From Chryseobacterium sp. (GTDB taxonomy: Bacteria > Bacteroidota > Bacteroidia > Flavobacteriales > Weeksellaceae), in contig NZ_CP044507.1 in NCBI RefSeq assembly GCF_008831505.1, positions 2,046,001-2,110,000 of the forward strand: a stretch of 64,000 nt of DNA. The letters are read 5' to 3'. A model generated the notes under the pieces. The model saw only the letters and a program-made list of their open reading frames with translations. It was not told the origin of the DNA and searched no databases. Below, one piece after another: positions 58,432 to 64,000 of the stretch. The number at the start of each line of letters is the position of its first letter. Within the stretch, counting starts at the first letter, position 1. The position numbers were made by a program, and so were the translations under genes.

Positions 58432-58971
58432 TTATTGTGGGATACGTCCCTGCTTCTTATCAACCTGTCGTCCGATTACATAACCACTGGCACCACCAAT
58501 GATACCACCAACTACGGCGCCACCACCTCTGTTTTTCTTGTTAAGCAAAGCACCAGCTGCGGCACCTGTTACAGCACCTACGACCGTACCTTTGGCTGTG
58601 TGACTCATTCCCTGTCTTTGGGGAGCCTGCTGAACGGTACCTGCATTACCGGAAGATGATCCGCTATTGCTGGAGTAACGAGGAGTATTATCCACGTAAA
58701 CAGTTCTGGTTTCACGCACCACATTGGTTCTGGCTGATGCTGCGGAGGCCTGTCTTGCCTGTTGCACCTGGGCAACACTGTCAGCTTTTTTCTGTGTCTC
58801 GTACGCCATTCTTTCTTTCTCAATAGCCAGTTTTTGCTTTTCAATCTCTAACTGACGCTGCTGGAATTCTATTTTCTGCTGCTCCAGAGATTTCTCGGCT
58901 ACTTTATCCTCTTTTTGACAGGCTGTAAGCATCATGATTGATACTGCACCTGCTGCTATTATATTTTTCAT
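58432..58971 (-). CDS. lipoprotein with coiled coil and C-terminal glycine zipper
   Basis: 179 aa. Signal with lipobox 'SIMMLTAC' (Cys about residue 18); a charged heptad-like coiled coil at about 25-75 ('LEQQKIEFQQRQLEIEKQKL' and following); a Ser/Gly/Gln linker; then a YMGG-type glycine zipper at about 125-168 ('GTVVGAVTGAAAGALLNKK', 'GGAVVGGIIGGASGYVIG'). The zipper could pack in or on a membrane. Function unknown. Confidence 0.8.
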   Translation of the reverse strand: MKNIIAAGAVSIMMLTACQKEDKVAEKSLEQQKIEFQQRQLEIEKQKLAIEKERMAYETQKKADSVAQVQQARQASAASARTNVVRETRTVYVDNTPRYSSNSGSSSGNAGTVQQAPQRQGMSHTAKGTVVGAVTGAAAGALLNKKNRGGGAVVGGIIGGASGYVIGRQVDKKQGRIPQ

Positions 58972-59079
58972 AACTTTAATTTTAAATGCAACTTTCTATT
59001 TTCAGATAAAAGTATGCCAAATGTGAAACCAAAGCGGTGTTAACAAAATGTTAAATAAATTAAATGTTCATAAAAATGA

Positions 59080-59105
59080 AAACCAGCAGTAAAAACTGCT
59101 GGTTT
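59080..59105 (-). terminator. tRNA-Cys terminator
   Basis: An 11-bp perfect stem (AAACCAGCAGT / ACTGCTGGTTT, 59080-59090 and 59095-59105), loop AAAA, 2 nt beyond the tRNA 3' end, followed by TCATTTTTA on the minus strand. Confidence 0.75.
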
Positions 59106-59107
59106 AG

Positions 59108-59178
59108 AGGTTCCTAGCGGATTCGAACCGCTGTACGTGGTGTTGCAGACCACTGCCTAGCCACTCGGCCAAAGAACC
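59108..59178 (-). tRNA. tRNA-Cys (anticodon GCA)
   Basis: 71 nt. Acceptor GGTTCTT pairs with AGGAACC (one G-U); discriminator U, as tRNA-Cys requires; D-arm GGCCGAGTGGCTAGGC; anticodon arm GTGGT-CTGCAAC-ACCAC with anticodon GCA; T-arm AGCGG-TTCGAAT-CCGCT. CCA is not encoded. A hairpin terminator follows. Confidence 0.97.
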
Positions 59179-59284
59179 ATTTTGGTGTGCAAATATAGGG
59201 TTTTATTTAAATTTAAAAAAATTATTTCAGAAAATATAGGGTAAGCCCCCTGCATCACTAAGTTTTGCAGTCTTAAATGGCTTG

Positions 59285-59647
59285 TTACCTGAAACTTTTT
59301 GCCAGCTCCACACTCACCCCGTCCATTTCACCCTGCATTGGTGGATTAGTCTTGGTGAGTTTTATGCGGATATATGTTAGCTGGTTAAATTCGTCCTGAA
59401 GTCTGTTGATAATCCTTGCAGTTACATGCTCCAGCAATTTTGAGGGGATTTTCATCTCCTTATGAATTACGGAATTTATTTCCGCATAATTAACGGTGTC
59501 AGCCAGATCGTCGGTTGCCGATGCCTTCCAGAGATCCGCATGCAACTCCACATCCAGCAAATAATAGGTGCCGGTAAGCGTTTCCTCCGGAAGCACACCA
59601 TGGTAAGCGTAGATCTTCAGGTTTTCCAGCAGTATTTTTGAGGTCAT
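59285..59647 (-). CDS. folB: dihydroneopterin aldolase
   Basis: Cleaves dihydroneopterin in folate synthesis. 120 aa with 'ILLENLKIYAYHGVLPEETLTG' (about residues 5-26; Glu of the substrate loop) and 'TVNYAEINSVIHKEM' (51-65) and 'SKLLEHVTARIINRL' with the catalytic Glu. It lies 108 bp after nadA in the same direction; an octamer array fills part of that gap. Confidence 0.93.
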   Translation of the reverse strand: MTSKILLENLKIYAYHGVLPEETLTGTYYLLDVELHADLWKASATDDLADTVNYAEINSVIHKEMKIPSKLLEHVTARIINRLQDEFNQLTYIRIKLTKTNPPMQGEMDGVSVELAKSFR

Positions 59648-59722
59648 ATGCTCTTTCTTCTGTTTTATAAATAGTTATCCTATAATTCACGGAGATCAGC
59701 TGTGAACAGACGAACTCATCAC

Positions 59723-59754
59723 TGAATCATCAAATCATTGAATCATTGAATCAG
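59723..59754. repeat. octamer array between nadA and folB
   Basis: Four 8-bp units TGAATCAT, CAAATCAT, TGAATCAT, TGAATCAG. They share words (CAAATCAT, ATCA) with the arrays bordering the four-helix-bundle gene. Confidence 0.7.
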
Positions 59755-59755
59755 A

Positions 59756-60775
59756 TCACTTTATCGTCTTGCTCATTTCAAGCATGGCCTCAATAGGTTT
59801 TAATGCCTTAAGGCGCAACTCTTCATCAATCAGAATTTCAGGTAACTCATACTTCATACACAGATAAAGTTTTTCCATTGTATTCCGTTTCATATAAAAA
59901 CATTCGGAGCAGTTGCAGCTTTCATCAAAAACCAATGCAGGAATAAGCTCTTTGTGCGGGGCACGCTTTCTCATCTCATACAGAATTCCTTCTTCAGTAG
60001 CTACGATAAATTTCTGACTGTCATCTTTTTCCACATAATTAAGCAGTGCCGAAGTTGAACCGATAAAATGTGCCAGATCAAGAACGGCAGATTCACTTTC
60101 GGGGTGGGCAATAAGTTTTGCATCTGGGTTCTGAGCAAGTTGTGAGGCAATCCTTTCCATGGAGAAAGCTTCATGAACGATACAGCTGCCGTCCCAGAGA
60201 ATCATATCGCGACCGGTCTTCTTGGTTAACCACGCACCCAGATTCTTATCCGGAGCAAAGATGATAGGCCTGTCCTGCGGAAGGGACCGGATAATGGTTT
60301 CGGCATTTGAGCTTGTTACAATTATGTCGGATTCTGCTTTGGTCTCCGCGTTACAGTTGATGTAGGTAGCAATAAGCGCATCAGGATATTTGGCACGCAT
60401 AGCCCGCAGACCTTCACCACTACAACCGTCTGCCAGTGAACAGCCTGCCTGGGTATCCGGCAACACCACTTTCTTGGTGGGATTCAGGATTTTGGCAGCT
60501 TCAGCCATAAAATGCACGCCACAGAAGGCGATCATATCTGCATCGGTATCCTTTGCCTGTCTGGCCAGTTGCAGTGAATCACCCAAAAAATCAGCAATGT
60601 CCTGGATGGCGGGTGGCTGATAATAATGCGCCAGGATGACGGCATTCTTTTCTTTTTTAAGGTCCAGAATGGCCTGCACCAACGCTTCACCTTGCGGAAT
60701 GACCACATTTTCTATGTTGAGAAATCCCCTGACCGGGAGATTTGCCTTTGCTTTATCTAAAAATTCGGTACTCAT
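59756..60775 (-). CDS. nadA: quinolinate synthase
   Basis: Makes quinolinate from iminoaspartate and dihydroxyacetone phosphate on the NAD route. 339 aa from ATG 60775; the longer frame (to 60856) lies inside the upstream SDR gene. Cluster-binding cysteines appear in 'IAFCGVHFMAEAAK' (about residues 85-98), 'GCSLADGCSG' and 'CNCSECFYMKRN', consistent with the [4Fe-4S] enzyme. It lies 1 bp after the SDR gene. No nadB or nadC is adjacent. Confidence 0.94.
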   Translation of the reverse strand: MSTEFLDKAKANLPVRGFLNIENVVIPQGEALVQAILDLKKEKNAVILAHYYQPPAIQDIADFLGDSLQLARQAKDTDADMIAFCGVHFMAEAAKILNPTKKVVLPDTQAGCSLADGCSGEGLRAMRAKYPDALIATYINCNAETKAESDIIVTSSNAETIIRSLPQDRPIIFAPDKNLGAWLTKKTGRDMILWDGSCIVHEAFSMERIASQLAQNPDAKLIAHPESESAVLDLAHFIGSTSALLNYVEKDDSQKFIVATEEGILYEMRKRAPHKELIPALVFDESCNCSECFYMKRNTMEKLYLCMKYELPEILIDEELRLKALKPIEAMLEMSKTIK

Positions 60776-60776
60776 G

Positions 60777-61508
60777 CTAAAAATATTTAGGATTAGGATG
60801 TTTAAATGTATAATTAAAATCGTCAATGAACTTCTGAGAGCTGATGATGCGGCCATTTACTCCATCGGCTGAGTCATCGCTTCTATGAACTTCCAGGTCC
60901 AGAATCTCCCCGACTGTTGGGTGTACCGGAGCCACCAGATTGTATGTTTCACCGGCAGGTGGACTGTTCAAAACAGCTTCAACAGCAAGAATAATGTCCG
61001 TAAAATGGATGTGATTTGCCAACTTTTCCGGATCAGGCGGTGATTTGCTGCGGTAAAAGTTTTGCAGCGACCGTCCATCACCCATAATTCCGCCCAAACG
61101 AAGAACAATCGTTTGAGGATATTTTGCGGACACTGTTCTTTCAGCGCTTACAAGATCTGCTCTCAGACCTTCCTTATTCTCCTCTGTGAAAACACCATTC
61201 TGCTGCGGATAAATTCCTGTAGAACTGAAAAAAACGGAATGATTTGTTTCCAGCTCCAGTTTCTTAAAGCCGGCATGCCAATTAGGGCTCGCTGCCGGCA
61301 TACTGAAAATCACCGCATCCAGAGTCTCACACGCCGGAATTTCCTCAGTATTTGTAAAGTCAAACAAATAAACCTGGGAAGCGACAGTCTTCAGTTGCTG
61401 TACTTTTTCGGGACTGGTTGTAGTAGCAATTAAATGATGCCCCTTCTGCTTCAGATAAGCAGAAAGCCTTACACCAACCCAACCACAACCCACGATGGCA
61501 ATTTTCAT
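60777..61508 (-). CDS. NAD(P)-dependent sugar epimerase/dehydratase-like SDR protein (YeeZ-type)
   Basis: 243 aa. Rossmann start 'MKIAIVGCGWVGVRLSAYL' with G-x-G-x-x-G, then 'LDAVIFSMPAAS', 'VFFSSTGIYPQQNG' (Ser and Tyr of an extended SDR), and 'HIHFTDIILAVEAVL'. Substrate unknown. The start overlaps the gmk stop by 4 bp and the stop abuts nadA, so it is in the middle of an operon. Confidence 0.87.
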   Translation of the reverse strand: MKIAIVGCGWVGVRLSAYLKQKGHHLIATTTSPEKVQQLKTVASQVYLFDFTNTEEIPACETLDAVIFSMPAASPNWHAGFKKLELETNHSVFFSSTGIYPQQNGVFTEENKEGLRADLVSAERTVSAKYPQTIVLRLGGIMGDGRSLQNFYRSKSPPDPEKLANHIHFTDIILAVEAVLNSPPAGETYNLVAPVHPTVGEILDLEVHRSDDSADGVNGRIISSQKFIDDFNYTFKHPNPKYF

Positions 61509-62068
61509 GAAGCCAGGAAATTTTCAATTACCTTAACTACGGCATCCTTGGCCACCTGGAGATCATCATTAACCAAAATCTCATCAAACTGATCTTTATA
61601 GCTCATTTCTTCACTGGCTTTCGCCACACGGTTTACAATTGTTTCAGCATCGTCCGTAGCGCGAAGGTGCAACCGTCTCTCCAATTCTTCAATGGACGGA
61701 GGCATAATGAAAATGGAGATGGCTTTATCATCAAAATACTTTTTCAGGGCAATTCCGCCTTTAACATCCACATCAAAAATGACCGTCTTATTCTCTTCCC
61801 AAATGCGCTCCACTTCAAATTTTAGGGTACCGTAATATTTGTCATTGTACACTTCCTCATACTCCACAAAAGCATTCTCAGCGATCCGTGTACGGAATTC
61901 GTCTGGGCTGATGAAATGATAATCTATACCATTTTTCTCCTCCCCTCGCGGACTGCGTGTAGTGCAGGAGACAGAAAACGACAGTTGCGGGAAAGTTTCC
62001 AGACAGTGTTTCACCAGGGTGGTTTTACCACTACCGGAGGGTGCCGAGAAAATAATCACTTTTTGCAT
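61505..62068 (-). CDS. gmk: guanylate kinase
   Basis: GMP to GDP. 187 aa. P-loop 'IIFSAPSGSGKTTLVKH' (about residues 4-20), GMP-binding 'SCTTRSPRGEEKNGIDYHFIS' (34-54) and the lid 'RLHLRATDDAETIVNR' (about 131-146). It lies 18 bp after yicC, a conserved pairing in many bacteria. Confidence 0.97.
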   Translation of the reverse strand: MQKVIIFSAPSGSGKTTLVKHCLETFPQLSFSVSCTTRSPRGEEKNGIDYHFISPDEFRTRIAENAFVEYEEVYNDKYYGTLKFEVERIWEENKTVIFDVDVKGGIALKKYFDDKAISIFIMPPSIEELERRLHLRATDDAETIVNRVAKASEEMSYKDQFDEILVNDDLQVAKDAVVKVIENFLAS

Positions 62069-62086
62069 CTTTGGGGATAAGTATTT

Positions 62087-62944
62087 TTATAAAACGTTCA
62101 GGGTTTGCTCTTTAATCTTCTCCAGATCATCCTTCATCATTACCACAAGCTTCTGGATCTCTGCATGGTTTGCCTTGGAACCCAGCGTGTTGATCTCGCG
62201 CCCTATTTCCTGAGAGATGAAACCTAATTTTTTACCGTTAAGGTTTTCGTTCTTCATAACTTCGGTATAGTACTTCAGATGCTGTATCAGGCGCACTTTT
62301 TCTTCTGAAATATCCAGTTTCTCGGTATAATAGGCCAGTTCCTGATAAAATCTTGTCTCATCAATATTTCCGAACTCTTTCAGCGTGTTTTGATAGCGCT
62401 CTTTCACTGCTTCCAGTCGGATTCCTTCATACGGAACCACCATGGAAAGATAGGTTTCTATATTATGGATATTCCGCTTAAGCTCTTCGTGCAGGATATC
62501 GCCTTCAGTCTTGCGGAATTCTTCAAATTTCGTTAATGCCTCGTCCACAAGTTCACTGATCAGGAGCCATTCCCTTTCGGTGACCTCCTCATTCTTTGCT
62601 GTTGTAGCGTCCGGCATCCTGATGGCCATTTTAAGGTACTCAAAGTCGGGACCGTCTGCGGCTACCGCTTTTAGCTGAGCCATATATGATTTTACAAGTT
62701 CCGAATTAATGCTGGTATCACCGGTCACAGCGGTAGTCTCCAGGTTGATGTAACAGTCCACTTTACCACGCATAATGCGGTCGTTCAACACCTTACGGAT
62801 TTCAAACTCCTTTTCTTTGTATCGCTGCGGCATCTTGATATTAAGGTCAAAAGCTTTACTGTTCAGCGATTTGATGTCAACTGTAATTTTTCTGCCTTCT
62901 AAGCCCCCTTCGCTTCTGCCGAAGCCGGTCATGGATAAAATCAT
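62087..62944 (-). CDS. YicC/YloC family endoribonuclease
   Basis: 285 aa. N-terminal 'MILSMTGFGRSEGGLEGRKITVDIKSLNSKAFDLNIKMP' family start (S-M-T-G-F-G; N-S-K) and C-terminal 'GFISQEIGREINTLGSKANHAEIQKLVVMMKDDLEKIKEQTLNV' region (R-E-x-N-T-x-x-S-K) are diagnostic. YicC has been shown to cut RNA in other bacteria. A TATCTTTG box (62962-62969) lies 17 nt upstream. It heads the yicC-gmk-SDR-nadA operon. Confidence 0.94.
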   Translation of the reverse strand: MILSMTGFGRSEGGLEGRKITVDIKSLNSKAFDLNIKMPQRYKEKEFEIRKVLNDRIMRGKVDCYINLETTAVTGDTSINSELVKSYMAQLKAVAADGPDFEYLKMAIRMPDATTAKNEEVTEREWLLISELVDEALTKFEEFRKTEGDILHEELKRNIHNIETYLSMVVPYEGIRLEAVKERYQNTLKEFGNIDETRFYQELAYYTEKLDISEEKVRLIQHLKYYTEVMKNENLNGKKLGFISQEIGREINTLGSKANHAEIQKLVVMMKDDLEKIKEQTLNVL

Positions 62945-62961
62945 AGAATGTAATTAGGTAA

Positions 62962-62969
62962 CAAAGATA
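62962..62969 (-). promoter_or_regulatory. -7 promoter box of the yicC operon
   Basis: TATCTTTG on the minus strand, exact TAnnTTTG, 17 nt before the yicC ATG, in the divergent yicC/miaA spacer. Confidence 0.5.
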
Positions 62970-63051
62970 AAGATTATTGAGGGAAACTGCGGACCCGGCG
63001 CGGCTAATTCGGGAATGTGCATTTCTGAAAAAAATTAAGGAAATTTGCAGC

Positions 63052-63966
63052 GTGAAAAAGTTAATCTCCATCGTTGGGACTACAGGAATTGGGAAAACCA
63101 CGCTTGCCATCAATATTGCAAAATATTTAGGCACCGAAATCATCTCCTGCGACTCGCGGCAGTTTTTTCGTGAAATGCCCATTGGAACGGCCGCCCCCTC
63201 GTCTGAAGAGTTGGCTGCTGTACCTCATCATTTCATCGGAAACCTCTCGGTAAAGGATTATTATTCCATTGGTCAGTATGAGCGGGACGCCCTTCAACGG
63301 ATTTCTGAACTTTTCGGAAAGCACGATGTTGCGGTGTTGGTGGGTGGCAGCATGATGTACGAAAAAGCCGTCATTAACGGACTGAACAGTCTGCCGGAGG
63401 CTGATGAAACGAATCAGAAAAAACTGGAAGCCCTGTTTAAAGAAGGTGGAATTGCTGCATTACAGGCCTTACTTCAAAAAGAAGACCCTGCTTACTTTGA
63501 AATTGTGGACAGAGATAATCACCGCCGGCTGCTGCGCGCGCTGGATGTGATTTGGCAGACGGGGAAAACGTACACTGAAAATATTGCGGAGCCAACGGAT
63601 CCGCGCGATTTTGAAGTGATCCGTATCGGAATCGAGGCTCCGCGTGAAAACATTTATGAGCGCATCAACCAACGCGTGACGCAGATGATGGAGAAAGGGC
63701 TGCTGGCAGAGGTTCAGTCACTTCTTCCGTACCGCGACCTCACCGCACTGCAAACCGTGGGATATACAGAGCTTTTCAGATATCTTGATGGTGAATGGAC
63801 ACTTGATTTTGCACTTGATGAGGTCAGGAAAAATTCGCGCAGGTTTGCCAAAAGACAACTGACCTGGTATCGTAAAGAAGAGGATATACATTGGGTAAAC
63901 TACGAAAATTCACTGCAGGAATCCTTATCTTTGCTGTTGAATCACAACATCAAACCAAAAAACTGA
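63052..63966 (+). CDS. miaA: tRNA dimethylallyltransferase
   Basis: Adds the isopentenyl group to A37 of tRNAs reading UNN codons, including the tRNA-Cys encoded here. From GTG 63052 the length is 304 aa, fitting the family. P-loop 'ISIVGTTGIGKTTLAINIA' (5-23), 'EIISCDSRQFFREMPIGTAAP' (31-51) and 'VGGSMMYEKAVINGL' are intact. The frame reaches back to a TTG at 62977, but those 25 residues are absent from typical MiaA. Codon usage matches the neighbours. Confidence 0.94.
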   Translation: MKKLISIVGTTGIGKTTLAINIAKYLGTEIISCDSRQFFREMPIGTAAPSSEELAAVPHHFIGNLSVKDYYSIGQYERDALQRISELFGKHDVAVLVGGSMMYEKAVINGLNSLPEADETNQKKLEALFKEGGIAALQALLQKEDPAYFEIVDRDNHRRLLRALDVIWQTGKTYTENIAEPTDPRDFEVIRIGIEAPRENIYERINQRVTQMMEKGLLAEVQSLLPYRDLTALQTVGYTELFRYLDGEWTLDFALDEVRKNSRRFAKRQLTWYRKEEDIHWVNYENSLQESLSLLLNHNIKPKN

Positions 63967-63971
63967 AAGTA

Positions 63972-64000
63972 ATGGCAAACACTCCTTCCAATATGCTTGA
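63972..64000 (+). CDS. start of a probable thioredoxin-family gene (partial)
   Basis: Only nine complete codons are inside the window: 'MANTPSNML'. They begin 5 bp after the miaA stop. This beginning resembles flavobacterial peroxiredoxin/thioredoxin-family proteins from memory, but too little is visible to be sure. Confidence 0.4.

Overview
The window looks like a chromosomal segment of a Flavobacteriia member, most probably of the Chryseobacterium group (Weeksellaceae). This is inferred from gene content (a type IX secretion C-terminal domain pair, a TonB receptor with a partner lipoprotein, an OstA-like protein, an ABC-F protein and several Bacteroidetes-only DUF families), from the absence of strong Shine-Dalgarno sequences, and from many TAnnTTTG -7 promoter boxes a short way upstream of start codons. 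No rRNA, phage, transposase or CRISPR array was seen. One tRNA gene (Cys, GCA) is present. Most genes lie on the minus strand.

Layout. 1-4.1 kb: rpoN (cut by the window edge), asnS, rimM and an unusually long rpsP. 4.2-8.5 kb: small metabolic and membrane genes and an M3 peptidase. 8.5-15.4 kb: a flippase-like protein with panD, an HU protein, pdxH, yqgE, a class IV aminotransferase homologue that seems to lack its lysine, and a class III aminotransferase. 15.6-21.5 kb: an OstA-like/Fur pair, kup, a lone pyruvate dehydrogenase E1 beta gene and a DUF2147 protein. 21.6-30.6 kb: an LTA-synthase-like sulfatase divergent from pssA, an exonuclease-led plus-strand operon, DUF6341/DUF6427-type membrane proteins, mgtC and tig. 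30.7-34.0 kb: a candidate metal-uptake operon. 34-36 kb: an ABC-F ATPase.

36-47.4 kb is the accessory-like part. It holds two 1881-bp paralogous T9SS cargo genes, one broken by a single in-frame TGA, with repeated 3' flanks and a 376-bp non-coding insert between 15-bp direct repeats. Next come a LuxE-like gene carrying an octamer repeat, then a GxxExxY gene and a four-helix-bundle (23S-IVS-type) gene. Each of these two orphans is wedged between housekeeping genes and bordered by inverted degenerate repeats. An 85-bp MITE-like palindrome lies between lpxH and queD.

47.4-64 kb is mostly housekeeping: der, murA with Asp in place of the active-site Cys, a molybdenum-cofactor/formate-dehydrogenase accessory cluster (membrane protein, THEP1-MobA fusion, FdhD, small partner), two thioredoxin-like proteins, aroC, tRNA-Cys, folB, and a yicC-gmk-SDR-nadA operon divergent from miaA.

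The best candidates for something undescribed are the repeat-bordered orphan cassettes at 43.4-47.4 kb, which appear to have altered the ends of neighbouring genes, and the dispersed 8-bp-period arrays in and around them.
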